Source of the DNA: Hofstenia miamia
Lineage: Eukaryota > Xenacoelomorpha > Acoela
Assembly: GCA_004352715.1 (NCBI GenBank)
Contig: SCFE01000008.1
Span: 1,124,453 to 1,188,452 of the forward strand
Reading direction: 5' to 3'
Length of the DNA stretch: 64,000 bases
Positions 37,401 through 45,985 of this stretch are shown piece by piece. The notes below the pieces were generated by a model. It did not search any database. It had not been told where the DNA came from and saw only the letters and a list, made by a program, of their open reading frames with translations. Every line of letters starts with the position of its first letter. The stretch's first letter is position 1. The position numbers were made by a program, and so were the translations under genes.

Positions 37401-40400
37401 TAGTTCTTGGGAAGTAACAGATTTAAAAAGATATTTGACCCCTCACACTAAATTTCAACAGAAATTNNNNNNNNNNNNNNNNNNNNNTTGTGGAAAAATG
37501 ACTAAGAGGAAATGAAAAGCCTCCTTCCAAAACATGCACATCAACCATGAAAAATGAATGTCTTACCATTTCTTAAGGATGTTTGGAAGTTGGTACAAAG
37601 CGATATATTCGAACTTGGCAACGAACATTTCCAATAATCGAATCAGGATTTCTCTTCCCTAGAAAAATGATCAATGCAAAATTAGTTCTTGGGAAGTAAC
37701 AGATTTAAAAAGATATTTGACCCCTCACACTAAATTTCAACAGAAATTGGGGGTAGTTTGAAGGGCACATAGAATTTAAACTTACGTTGCCATTCTCAGT
37801 TTCACTCTGATTCTTGATACTTTCACAGAGATTTAATAATAGTTTGCAAGACATCGTTTGAATGCTGGCCGGCAACGAATCATCGTGCATGTTGCGACAG
37901 AATAGATGAACAGCCATCGCTAGATGCTGAAGTGGTAACATTTGCTTGACATGGTGGATCAGGTCAGCTAGGGTACTGTACGCCAATGTCCTAAAAACAC
38001 CAATTAGATCGACTTTAGAGAATAAACACATAATTGAATAAACACTACTATTAAAATGTACTTTACCTCAGCGTTTCTCGAGATGTCCAGCCAGTTCCAA
38101 TCAAAATTTTTTCTTTAAAAAGTTGAGTAATGCACGGAACAAAATTGCTTCTTAAATCAGTGGCTAAAATGTGGCGTGAAGCAATTAAAAGTTCTTTTCG
38201 TAAATGAGCGACTTCGGGTGGGCAGTTGGCTAGCAAATCAAGCATTCCACGCACCATATGATTTGCTTGAGGTTTAATTGTATCCTATAAATAAAAATAC
38301 AATAAATCGATAAGAGAATATTGAGAAAATCTTACATGATAAATTCTAACGATGTATGCCAAGAAAGAAAGGGTTTTGATTTGAGCAGCAATAAAGTCGA
38401 CATATAGTTCTTTGCTGAAAGTGGGTGAATTTCTAAAAAAAGCTTCAAGATTGTGAATTCAGAAAAAATCTTACCTCATTTGCAAACTGGGTTGCTGATT
38501 AATTGTGGTCATAATTAGTGGAATGAAATCACTGACAAGAGCATAAATATTCTGCTTGTAGAGCTGATACATCAGCACAACGATGAGGGGAAGTTCAGCC
38601 AAAACCTTCAACGATGTCTGCGCTTTTGGTATTACTGTTTGCTAAAAGAGTACAATGGAGATCAAAACCATGATAGAATAGCCATTGTGCTTTTTGAAAC
38701 ATTTTGTTGCTTGCATAATGTTTAGAAAGTCATACTTTAACAATACAAAAAGATCATTAAAAAATTAAAAACAAAAAAGCAAATATATTTCTCAAAAAAA
38801 TGTATCTCTGAAGTAATTAACGATTTTAAAAAAATGGAAAGTGATACGTAATGCTGTACATCGTATATCCCGGGCAACAAAGGCTTTTTGATATATGGTG
38901 TAGTTGCAATTGTCTCTAAGCTCAAAATAATGCTTACTACATTTCAATAACGGACATTTTCGTTCTTACTTAACCTCGTCGAGGTTCACCATTGAAATCT
39001 GCACGATAAGAGACTATTTTTGTACTAAAACAGTTTTCATAGAGGGTAATACACCATGATTTTTTGTTGAACAAATATGTAAAAAGTTCTACAGATAAAA
39101 AATAATCACTTAATTGTATAACAACAAATATTAATAGGCAGGGGAGTTCATAATAGGTTGCCGCACCCAATATGCATATTTAGGAAATGCTATACTGTTG
39201 ATATTTTTTAAAAAGTTGAGGATTTTTTGTACTACTCTGGATTTTTGCTTAAACTTTCGCTTTTTCAGACGATTAAATGCACAGTTGAAGAAAATTTTAC
39301 AAATGCATACATTTTATGAGAAATCAAATCTAATAACGTACATATTAATGATTTATTCAAAGCCAACAAAACTATTGTTAAATAAAACCAGTAATTTCTT
39401 GCATAATAATTATTGTACGCTTAGCAATAATTAGCAACACTACGGACCTTTATTGCACTCAAATATGTACACAATCAATTTAATCTAATTACATAAAATG
39501 CACTCCTTAATTGGCTTGTTAATTGAGGCAGATATGGCAACTACAACAGCCAAAGCGTTCTTCAATATAAATGCTTTGTTTACAGGGCATGGCTTTTATC
39601 TGCCTGGTCCTAATTGTACACTGGTTTAAGTAAAATATAGTCAATTAATTGACTTACTTAGTTTGCCATACACTGCACTAAAGGAAGATAAAATAACCCA
39701 TAGAATTGGATATTGCTTTACTTAGGAGCTTTAACACTGTCGTAAAGTTGTTTAACTGAACATTAAGTTTCAAAGAAACAAAATTCAGTTAACACATTAT
39801 TTCAAAAGTAGGGTATACAGAAATACATTTTAAAGAGGACTGAATGTAAAATAAATTGCTAAGTACATAATTGGACGTTAAGATTTTTATACCAATATTT
39901 TAATGGTTTTGTCTTATTTTAGAGTAGGCCCGGGCGCGCGCGCATTTTGTCTGTATGTGCCCAATGGATTTCAATTATATAATTACAATTGTTTAATGAA
40001 ACGCTAGCAGTTCATGAGCTATTTCATAGACTGCCAAGTATGTCAAGTGTATATATATCTAGTACAAATACTTGAAGTAATGGCTACAGTTATCTTAAAG
40101 TTATTAAACTTGACTCAGCAAAGTCCTACTGGAGAATCAGGTACTCGAATTCCTTAAGTTGTCAACGTGACTTCTCGACAGATTTTATGAAATCAAGGCT
40201 AATTTATGTTGAATGATGTTCTTGGAAACAATGAAGTCCTGAAGCAATCCCAACCGAAAATGTACAAAATTCTAAAGGCTCATTAAACCAGATTTCATCC
40301 GTGTGGAAAGCTATTCAGTCAGATGAGCTTTTTGCCATAGACTAATAAATCTTGCAAAAGAGCAAAATGACATCTTTGCGCCAATATAATCCCAAGAAAC

Positions 40401-42992
40401 CTAAAATGGGGCTATAAACGTCAATTTAGATTTGACAGTGAAAGGTTTCAACACAACATTGAGCTTTATACTGACAAATCGCGAACTGTTTCAAAATTAG
40501 GTGAAAAAATTGACAAGTCGGGTGAAGTTGTTGCGAGATGAAGCAATAGAATTCAAACAAACATTAACTATAAATTGTTTTATGACACTTGGTATAATTC
40601 ATGTGATCTCCAAGTACATCTTACCAAAGAGACATTCATTCTGTTGTAACACTACGAAGATTCAAAGGACATGCTCAAAAAGGAAATCCTTTGTTGAAAA
40701 ACAATGTAATAACATGAAGATGGATATAACTGTCGTCCGTTTGTTTGAAAATAAGTGTTGTTACTCTTTTGTCTGTTAACTGTTTTGCCAGTTTATTAAT
40801 TAGGTTTTAGTCATGCCTGCTGCTAAAGTGTCTCTCGTAGACCTTCAGACTTTTACTGATGCCCAATTTGCTTCTGTAGTTGGTGCTTTGAAGAAAAACG
40901 TCATTATCTCTCTGCTTCGCAAAGCTGTCTCCTCTCTGTCCAGTTCGCACGTCAACGTCAGCCTTCCGATGTTGCCTTACCATCATTGTCAGACTCCTTG
41001 CTAAACTCACCTACGATATTTCGTCCCGAGCTACACATCAAAATAAAAATTTCACAAATACTAGGCAGCATAATTTAAATCTTCGTATTAAATCTACACA
41101 TTCGCCGTAACTTGTAGAAATATTATTTCAATTATGAATAGTTGACAGTCCTGGTGTACTTAGCAGTCTGACTATTGCTATTGAAGTAAAACCTAATTTA
41201 ATAAAAATATTTGATTGACGTCTACTAAATTTCAACTAGTTCTGAAAAATTAAAGAGAGCAAACCGCTGACAAAATTATTTTCAAAATCGTTAATACACC
41301 ATTGTCTGTAGTATTACGTAAAATGAAAAACGCATTTCAAATGAAAATGGCAAATTTGAAAACCGTCCGATAGCTAAGTGTCATTGTTAAAACATATTTA
41401 AGGGTTGATATTAGTAAAATTTTCGAGTTTATAATAATAATTATATAAAGTTCATTATGAGTTGAGGAACAGGTCGAACATAGTAAAGAACGAATGCTTT
41501 GAAGACACAAAGGACTGATTAATTCAAATCATGGACTGAAATTATTTTTATCATAAACTGAGTTGTTATGATTAACTAATGATGGTACAAGAAATATACG
41601 TACAGTTTGTTGTTGACCATCTGGTCCAGTCGTAGTGATTGTCATTTGAGTAGCCATTCCAGGGGATTCAATACTAACTTCACCGTTTGCTCCAACTTGA
41701 GGACCTTCGAAGATCTTAGGCTAAATAAATATCCTAAGTGCTTAGCAATAAAATGTAATCTTGATTGCAATTTAACTTACTACAACTTCTCGAGACTTGA
41801 ATATAAATGAATTTTTATCACAATATGATACAAGATAGCGCCAAAAAGTAATATTTTAAACAATCAGTAATGGATATTACACTTCTCAATAATAGAGTAG
41901 ACCGATTAGCCAAACCCTAAGGCTTCCTTAATGAAAGATTCACCCAGGACTAAGCAAAAATAGAGAAATGCACTAGATACGAAAACGAAAAATAGGACTG
42001 TTAAAAGTTGCAAATGCGGTATTTTTGCAAAACAAAACCCACAAAATCAAATGTTAATGGAAATTGGAAATAACAGGAGCTATTTGCAACAGACATTTTT
42101 ATAGCATTGATGTACTATCGTCGCTTCGGACTCGAATTTCACTTGGGTGTTCAGATTATTAATGACAAGAAAAAAACATTTTCCTACACAATTGTGTAAA
42201 AATATTGTTTGAGTGAAAAAGCCGAATATTTCAGCATTATAAATAGAAAAAATGTAAATAGTTTTGATATTTAAATGTTCAAAGAAATTCTTAACATTTT
42301 TAGCATTTTAAATAGAATGCATAATACGGATCAATACAAAAAATTTAAAATAGTTAATTACCATATTTCCCGCCAAATCCGCATAAATACTTTTAACAAA
42401 GCGCAAAAATTGTTGCACATCTGAAGTGATTTGGGGCCTATATTGCTTGTGTAGATCGATGATGATTCGCGAACAAATGAGAACATTTTCTTCGTTATCC
42501 GTCTACAGAACAAATGAAAAACAAAATATCTAGACGAAAGAAGGGCACAAACCTCTATAAGTTTAAACATTAAGCTTAGTATATTGCGAACATGAGTTTT
42601 TAAGTGATCACTGTTTGGTAGGCGATGGAAGATCTCCAACATTTGCTTACGCATTTGTTGACTAGGGAGCTCTGCAATGAATTGAGGTTCAGTGTCCCGC
42701 AGGAGGCTGAGAAAATTTGGGACAAGGGTGACCAAAAAATCGGCATATCCGGAGCAAGTCGCAGCAGCCTAAACGAATAAATGCGAAAAATTAATATGGG
42801 TTCTTTTAAATGTCTCAAGCAAAACTGAAAAGATATTTCCCTGAAAAGCCATTAACTTACTTCTAAATTATCAGCTAATTCTTGCAAAGATCGCAATTTG
42901 TTTTCAATAGAAATCTTTTCATCTACAATGAGTTGGATGTGACCGAAGAGTTTATTTATGAGTGGCGCATAAGTAGTCGATGCTCCTGGCAT
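6884..42992 (-). CDS. TRRAP: TRRAP/Tra1 orthologue, 5' two-thirds (45 exons)
   Basis: The giant pseudokinase-family scaffold of SAGA and NuA4/TIP60 histone acetyltransferase complexes, which binds transcription activators in the nucleus. Forty-five exons, from ATG at 42992 to the donor at 6883, encode about 2555 residues aligning collinearly with human TRRAP from near its N-terminus to KILTSRQQ (human KILSDRQQ). Diagnostic near-identities include [76 protein letters not shown] and [20 protein letters not shown]. The part present is the HEAT-repeat solenoid; the remaining C-terminal part, including most FAT repeats, the pseudokinase and FATC, lies beyond the window. All exon phases join in frame except for one extra base in exon 4. 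Introns range from 42 bp to 10.6 kb, the long ones filled with transposons. Exon coordinates are in the block entries. Confidence 0.96.
8373..8640 (+). repeat. Dispersed repeat, copy 2 (in TRRAP intron 39)
   Basis: Direct repeat of 5693-5897 with about 65 extra bp (roughly 8515-8578, containing ACTGCGAAAGGTAACTAAAT). Both copies flank the last TRRAP exons of the window. Confidence 0.85.
9235..9480 (+). pseudogene. Mariner/SETMAR-like transposase N-terminal scrap
   Basis: Broken translation gives [20 protein letters not shown], then [20 protein letters not shown]. This resembles the KFCVKLGK..ETFEMLQ..YG..A.S...FEWHKRFK..R.S.EDD.R.GRPST start of mariner transposases. Stops and a frameshift interrupt it. 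No catalytic part or ends were recognised. Confidence 0.4.
9511..9600 (+). repeat. CACTA-like left end with GCTAGC motif cluster
   Basis: CACTGGAAAAT followed by GCGCTAGCT, ATGCTAGCA, ACGCTAGCA, ATGCTAAG and CAGCTAGG. Clustered subterminal repeats of this kind are transposase-binding sites in plant CACTA elements. Confidence 0.7.
9746..11219. other. Interior of CACTA-like element, non-coding
   Basis: Very AT-rich with long T and A runs. No gene, end or recognised repeat. Confidence 0.5.
11220..13092 (+). pseudogene. EnSpm/CACTA-like transposase of the animal type, decayed
   Basis: Segments appear in the family's order. An N-terminal acidic part starts [12 protein letters not shown] (11220-11432). 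[35 protein letters not shown] and [13 protein letters not shown] follow (11799-12126), then a probable short intron. [16 protein letters not shown] and [15 protein letters not shown] come next (12208-12330). After a frameshift there is [12 protein letters not shown] (12400), [20 protein letters not shown] (12570) and [20 protein letters not shown] with [17 protein letters not shown] (12830-12925). These match the invertebrate transposase family recognised by [25 protein letters not shown] and [13 protein letters not shown] motifs. At least two frame breaks make it non-functional as read, though some may be unrecognised introns. Confidence 0.7.
13093..14428. other. Between CACTA-like transposase and DUF4806-like gene
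   Basis: A short segment starting [19 protein letters not shown] at 13268 and a nearby KTKEDWANF may be the first exon of the downstream gene. A (TA)n tract with one N lies at 13424-13453. A small open frame at 14067-14255 ([12 protein letters not shown]) has no recognised family. Confidence 0.4.
14429..16884 (+). CDS. DUF4806-like protein of the CACTA-like element (C-terminal exons)
   Basis: Exon 14429-14624 encodes [20 protein letters not shown] and [25 protein letters not shown] intron (14625-16729) joins in phase to exon 16730-16884, [20 protein letters not shown], ending RKLREDSD and a stop. The pattern (LISKKLL..INFKG..GK..F.GT.L...[10 protein letters not shown]) resembles DUF4806, which accompanies the transposase in animal EnSpm/CACTA-like elements. 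Its role there is unknown. The intron swelled by insertion of a 1652-bp Tc1-like element. The 5' exons are not established, so this is a partial model. Confidence 0.5.
14805..16456 (+). mobile_element. Tc1-like element nested in the CACTA-like element
   Basis: Perfect 26-bp inverted repeats (14805-14830 and 16431-16456, starting CAGTCTGTTTCATATTAGTT), each flanked by TA within (TA)n tracts. The 1652-bp length is typical of Tc1. It inserted into the intron of the DUF4806-like gene. Confidence 0.93.
15150..16260 (+). pseudogene. Tc1-like (DD34E) transposase, lightly damaged, with an intron
   Basis: Paired-type helix-turn-helix ([30 protein letters not shown]), a GRKRKT linker and the second HTH ([14 protein letters not shown]) lie in 15200-15522, ending at a TAG. 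A GT-AG intron-like insert at 15640-15753 separates EDWKK from [11 protein letters not shown]. Catalytic residues are D in FSDES, D in MHDSAPCH and E in NPIE. Correcting one frameshift near 16092 gives 34 residues between the last two, the Tc1 DD34E spacing. A TGA replaces Trp after NPIETL (near 16130). Few lesions and perfect ends imply a fairly young insertion, but the copy is not active as read. Confidence 0.85.
17188..18640 (+). pseudogene. Second Tc1-like transposase, degenerate and duplicated by assembly
   Basis: Reading across frames gives [74 protein letters not shown] and [10 protein letters not shown], a Tc1-like transposase. The second catalytic motif is altered (YEDENTTP for xQDDNATP). 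The SPDMNPIENLWAEV motif has lost PIEN (PDMNLWAEV), removing the catalytic Glu. Bases 17578-18075 recur at 18077-18574 across a single N. Its terminal repeats were not recognised. Confidence 0.75.
17578..18574 (+). repeat. 498-bp duplication split by an N (probable assembly artefact)
   Basis: 17578-18075 and 18077-18574 are equal in length and nearly identical, with N at 18076. The unit starts inside the Tc1-like gene at an arbitrary codon. Confidence 0.9.
18660..19126. other. CACTA-like element interior, right side
   Basis: AT-rich, non-coding on both strands. Nothing recognised before the GCTAGC cluster. Confidence 0.5.
19127..19279 (-). repeat. CACTA-like right end with GCTAGC motif cluster
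   Basis: ACGCTAGCTAATGCTAGCGT at 19152 is followed by further ACGCTAGC/AAGCTA motifs and the terminal ATTTTCCAGTA (19269-19279), the inverse of the left end. Confidence 0.7.
19465..21323 (-). CDS. TRRAP: TRRAP exons 31-38
   Basis: Exons: 21323-21222, 21036-20800, 20747-20566, 20493-20310, 20266-20141, 20061-19822, 19789-19651, 19558-19465. They encode [132 protein letters not shown] and [20 protein letters not shown]. The 72-bp intron at 20494-20565 is a multiple of three without stops; splicing it out restores [15 protein letters not shown], matching human HILHLIVQHFKVYYP. Confidence 0.95.
21324..22446. other. TRRAP intron 30, 3' part
   Basis: AT-rich intron between TRRAP exon 31 and the mariner insertion. 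No gene or repeat recognised. Confidence 0.5.
22556..23690 (+). pseudogene. Mariner (DD34D) transposase, frameshifted
   Basis: The HTH part is open to KKLGKVWKL ([58 protein letters not shown]), then a frameshift near 22900. [20 protein letters not shown] and TGDESW (first Asp) follow. A stop and frame changes lie around 23130-23290. HHDNARPH (second Asp, near 23400) precedes [15 protein letters not shown] (third Asp), with 34 residues between these two, the mariner DD34D spacing. The canonical YSPDLAPSD is changed to YSVTEAPKD, keeping only the final Asp. Not functional as read. Confidence 0.88.
23184..24326 (+). repeat. 571-bp duplication split by an N (probable assembly artefact)
   Basis: 23184-23754 and 23756-24326 are equal in length and nearly identical, with N at 23755. 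It repeats the mariner's 3' half. Confidence 0.92.
24354..26640. other. TRRAP intron 30, middle part, unrecognised
   Basis: Possible decayed coding scraps on the plus strand near 25030-25220 (THEW-less, [20 protein letters not shown]) and 25555-25860 ([16 protein letters not shown]), with many stops. No family assigned. Confidence 0.35.
26650..27190 (-). pseudogene. DUF4817-type mariner-like transposase remnant
   Basis: Minus-strand reading gives [20 protein letters not shown] near 27030-26975, then [20 protein letters not shown] near 26930-26860. These match the (YK)xQ.VQEL..D...R..F and FSDEAHFHLSGxVNxQN landmarks. Frameshifts and stops abound, and neither ends nor the second and third catalytic residues were recognised. 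Confidence 0.5.
27622..29184 (-). CDS. TRRAP: TRRAP exons 26-30
   Basis: Exons: 29184-28942, 28752-28510, 28437-28237, 28140-27953, 27829-27622. They encode [91 protein letters not shown], and [12 protein letters not shown] with [15 protein letters not shown]. Alignment to human is collinear, and phases 0, 0, 0, 2, 0 close correctly into the next block. A 6.3-kb intron full of transposons follows. Confidence 0.93.
29185..29988. other. TRRAP intron 25, non-coding
   Basis: AT-rich; nothing recognised. Confidence 0.6.
29989..31669 (-). CDS. TRRAP: TRRAP exons 18-25
   Basis: Exons: 31669-31560, 31481-31386, 31275-31097, 31023-30938, 30887-30593, 30547-30311, 30252-30156, 30110-29989. They encode [131 protein letters not shown] and [20 protein letters not shown]. 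Introns are 45-110 bp. The exon 18 donor (31559) was chosen by phase; it leaves two residues fewer than human at that junction. Confidence 0.94.
31670..32199. other. TRRAP intron 17, non-coding
   Basis: AT-rich; nothing recognised. Confidence 0.6.
32200..35793 (-). CDS. TRRAP: TRRAP exons 13-17
   Basis: Exons: 35793-35584, 33417-33252, 32962-32706, 32658-32461, 32351-32200. They encode [112 protein letters not shown] and [18 protein letters not shown]. This is the best conserved block, with long runs nearly identical to vertebrate TRRAP. Joins are phase-consistent. The intron after exon 13 is 2166 bp with no recognised insert. Confidence 0.95.
33418..35583. other. TRRAP intron 13, non-coding
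   Basis: 2166 bp of AT-rich sequence. Short open frames here match nothing and have no splice or coding support. Confidence 0.55.
35794..36384. other. TRRAP intron 12, non-coding
   Basis: AT-rich, with imperfect (TA)n at 36050-36110; no other feature. Confidence 0.6.
36385..38641 (-). CDS. TRRAP: TRRAP exons 5-12
   Basis: Exons: 38641-38475, 38432-38336, 38284-38067, 37990-37786, 37658-37567, 37186-37018, 36834-36654, 36590-36385. They encode [94 protein letters not shown] and [16 protein letters not shown], in human order. Exon 10 is low-complexity (Q/A/S/T-rich, then [10 protein letters not shown]), matching the variable proline-rich linker of vertebrate TRRAP. Exon 9 (92 nt, [20 protein letters not shown]) is present a second time at 37376-37285, across an N-run; only one copy fits the protein. 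The first acceptor in frame for exon 12 is at 36590, not the earlier one at 36618. Confidence 0.92.
37206..37748 (-). repeat. 261-bp duplication across an N-run, duplicating TRRAP exon 9
   Basis: 37206-37466 and 37488-37748 are both 261 bp and appear identical, separated by 21 Ns (37467-37487). Each contains the 92-nt exon 9 (37285-37376, 37567-37658). A real second exon copy would not fit the protein. Confidence 0.93.
38642..41603. other. TRRAP intron 4 (2962 bp)
   Basis: Mostly AT-rich and non-coding. A 63-codon plus-strand frame at 40813-41004 ([20 protein letters not shown]) looks protein-like in composition but no family was assigned. A short GC tract (CCCGGGCGCGCGCGC) sits at 39929-39943. 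Confidence 0.45.
41604..42992 (-). CDS. TRRAP: TRRAP exons 1-4 (N-terminus)
   Basis: Exons in transcription order: 42992-42861, 42768-42553, 42502-42362, 41721-41604. Exon 1 starts [20 protein letters not shown], shorter than human. Exon 2 carries [20 protein letters not shown] and [20 protein letters not shown], aligning to the human segment HRLPTNDHLRVHVKQILSLM. Exon 3 carries [20 protein letters not shown]. Exon 4 is 118 nt, but flanking phases (0 and 0) need 117; an extra T near 41700 breaks the frame between KIFEGP and [15 protein letters not shown]. An AG acceptor sits 5 bases before the ATG. Confidence 0.9.
41722..42361. other. TRRAP intron 3, non-coding
   Basis: 640 bp AT-rich intron; no additional exon recognised. 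Confidence 0.55.
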
Positions 42993-43025
42993 CGAAACTG
43001 AAACACAATATTAAATAAAACATAT
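42993..43025 (-). promoter_or_regulatory. Splice-acceptor-like site before TRRAP start
   Basis: On the minus strand a pyrimidine tract leads to TGTTTCAG, then TTTCG and the ATG (42992). It is either a trans-splice (spliced leader) acceptor or the end of a 5'-UTR intron. Confidence 0.5.
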
Positions 43026-44078
43026 GAGATATTTTACACTATCTTACATAATTACTAAGGCTGCTATTCTTATAATCATAAACATTACTAATTAGGCAAT
43101 ATGGCACTTAATAAAGGCAACTACCGTATTAAAATTAATACTTATGGTCAGTAAATAACCTTAAATTGAAATGAATGTAAATACCGTGTCCATAACGTTG
43201 TCCATTGCTCAGATATGATTTAAACGCAGAAATCCAAATAGAGAAAAGTATGCAAAAGTAAAATAATGTACACTCATTTTTTTTCAAACACTAATTTGCT
43301 TTTAGAATGCCATACTAAGACATCCTGCTTGACGATCATTCTGTGTATGGGATATAATTCGTATATTAAAATTTATCCAAAACGAAATGCAGCTACGTGT
43401 AGTTTTATGAATACGGTTGCATGCAATAACCATCAAATCCAATCTTCTACATTTAAAACATTTTCAAAATTTTAAAATGATTAAACGTGCTTAAAGCATT
43501 TAACACAAATAGTATTCAGGAAACAATTTAAATATATTTGGCAAACAGTTTCGATTTTTGGAGTAGGCATTTAAAGTTATATTTGGAACTTAAAATCAAT
43601 TTGTAAATACAAAATTCAAATAGCCCGGAAAAGCTCTGTAAATTTCATCACTATGCCTATCATCTGTGTTAAACCAGTAGATTTGAATTAAACATGGAAT
43701 AAGGGTTAAAATAATAAAGGAAATACATAATTTCACTTTGAGTAATGTGAAACATTCAATTTACTCTGAAAAATAGACTTCACTTTCAAAATAATCAAAT
43801 GTTAACTGACATTAAATTGTTGAACAAGGGCTTTCAATTTATAAAATTTCTATATCATGATTGGGGTCTGCTTGTATTTAACCATAAAAAAATTGTCGAG
43901 CAAAAAACGTTTATCTTTCACTTAAATATGAATCAGTTCAAGTTAATTTAAATTGGTTTACAATAATGTATTTAGGCATAAAAAATAGCCTTCCCCCTCG
44001 CGTAGCAGGCCACACTATTATTGAAAATGATTAAATTGGTCAACGATTCGTAGAGAAATTTATAACTGACAAAATGAA
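43026..44078. other. Intergenic region between DDX49 and TRRAP
   Basis: About 1.1 kb, AT-rich. No recognisable gene, core promoter or repeat. Confidence 0.5.
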
Positions 44079-45954
44079 CTATGAAATAGACTTTAATTTC
44101 CGTCTGAATGACCGACGTTCTGAATATAAATTTAGTAAGTTCAATTGATCGCGCATCTTCTGAGCTTTTCGACGTTTACCAAATTGTCTGCTGCTTAAAC
44201 GATGCTCGGCCTCTCTTTTAGCCAATGAAATTTCCAAAAGAATTGGAAGGACATCTGCTTCTTTAATGCTATTGTCAGAATTCATTTTCAGACCGATTCT
44301 TTGTTCAATGGCTCTAGTGTTTTCAAATAATGCATTCAGATTTAATGCAATTTCTTAGAGAAATTTTGAAATCAATCTTTTCAGAAAAGGGTAATGATAA
44401 TGTTTCTATGAAATGTAAAAAACTTGCCATGCAATTTAAATCAAATTGTGTAGCTAAGCACAATCATATTATAATAAATATATGTGAATGAAAGTAGGTT
44501 TCCAAATGCTACTTAATTGTAGAGTAATTTTTTTATACAAGAAATAATATTTGTGTCAAAACTTCCTAAGGAATAATGGATTCAAGGAATATTTGAAAAC
44601 ACACTTGAAGTTATCGACATCATACTGCGTTACAAAAGTGACAGCCCGACCGCAGCGACCTGCACGGGCAGTTCTTCCGACACGATGTATGTAGTCATTC
44701 GGTTGCGCAGGTACATTGTAATTGACAACATGCTCCACAGAAGGCATATCTAAACCCCTACTGGCAACATCAGTGCAAATGAGTAAACGAACAGTCCCAT
44801 TTCGAAATCGAGCCAAAGAAGAGTTTCGATGACGTTGTTTCAACAAAGAATGCAAAGGAACGTTATCAAATTCCAGTGAGTTTAGAACCATACTTAAAGT
44901 CTGACATGCAAAACAAGTCTTTACAAATATCATCATCTGGTGGGCTTTTGGAGAATCCTAAATTATGAAACAATATTCTTAAGGCAAAATTACTAGTATG
45001 TCGTGTAGATAGAATTGTGAAACATACTTCAAGAAAATTTTTAACCAACTGTACAAAATGAGCGTCTTTTGTGTCAGCTGGAACAAGAATATATTTCTGA
45101 TCCAATTCTGACACAGTAACCGTGTTATTAATGTCTTCTGAACACCAAATAAAGGGTTCTTTACTGGTAACGTTTAACAACTGCTCGAGAGCAGAAGTCA
45201 GCGTAGCACTGAATAACAACGTTTGTCGTCCTAAATGCAGGAATACATTAAATTCTACTGTCATAAGCAGTTGAAAATTTTAATGCATATCTATGACGTG
45301 TAATTTAGCATTTTAAGCAATGTAAAAATTTAATTTGAATATTTCATGAAAAGTCAATATACATAAAAATGAATTAACAACCTTTCGTGGGGATCCTATC
45401 CAAAATTTCGCCAAGATCAGGCGCAAATGAATCAGACATTAGCCTATCAGCTTCATCAATAACGAATATTTTTAGACGAGAAAAATCGATTGTTGAATCA
45501 GCCTCTAAAATATACGACAACCTGCCAGGTGTTGCAACTACCACATGGGGCCTGGTCTCTAATTCACGAATTTGATCAACCTATAATTAGAACTATAACA
45601 CAAATGATATTTTCATGTACATACTTGAGTGTTTCCACCGGTAATGAGGCTTACTTTTAGACTAATAGGCCGGCCAAGTGCGATAAATGTATCTGCTATT
45701 TGAGTGGCCAATTCCCTTGTTGGCGTTAAAACCAATGCAAATAATCCACAAGGATCACAACTTAACATTTGCAATATTGGTAAAACAAAGGCAGCTGTTT
45801 TACCCGATCCAGTCTTGGCACATGCAAGAACATCCTTCCCTCTTAAAATTTGAGGAATACAGTTTTTCTGCACAGAAGTAGGCTTCTTAATTCCCAGGCT
45901 AGAGCTTTGAGCTACAAGCCATTTGTGCAAATTTAAATCAGACAAGGAATTCAT
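44079..45954 (-). CDS. DDX49: DDX49/Dbp8 DEAD-box RNA helicase
   Basis: An ATP-dependent nucleolar helicase needed for 18S rRNA processing in its family. Exons: 45954-45625, 45580-45382, 45230-45028, 44957-44605, 44313-44079, all phase-consistent, giving 439 residues (human about 483). Q motif with WLV and [11 protein letters not shown]; motif I AKTGSGKT (46-53); Ia PTRELA (78-83); Ib TPGR (127-130); II DEAD (152-155); III SAT (184-186); [10 protein letters not shown] (306-314); [13 protein letters not shown] (335-345). The C-terminal exon, rich in basic residues ([11 protein letters not shown]), corresponds to the shortened DDX49 tail. The whole order, including [13 protein letters not shown] context, VVVATPGRL and [10 protein letters not shown], matches DDX49 rather than DDX47. 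All catalytic motifs are intact. It lies upstream of TRRAP on the same strand. Confidence 0.95.
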
Positions 45955-45985
45955 CAATTGCTAAAATATGTCAAAGTTTAAAGAA
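45955..45985 (-). promoter_or_regulatory. Splice-acceptor-like site before DDX49 start
   Basis: On the minus strand CATATTTTAG is followed by CAATTG and the ATG at 45954, as at TRRAP. Spliced-leader or 5'-UTR intron acceptor. Confidence 0.5.

Noticed and set aside
40813-41010. Opposed open frames in TRRAP intron 4 as a gene
   Set aside because: Protein-like composition but no recognised family, no start context or exons; kept only as a remark.
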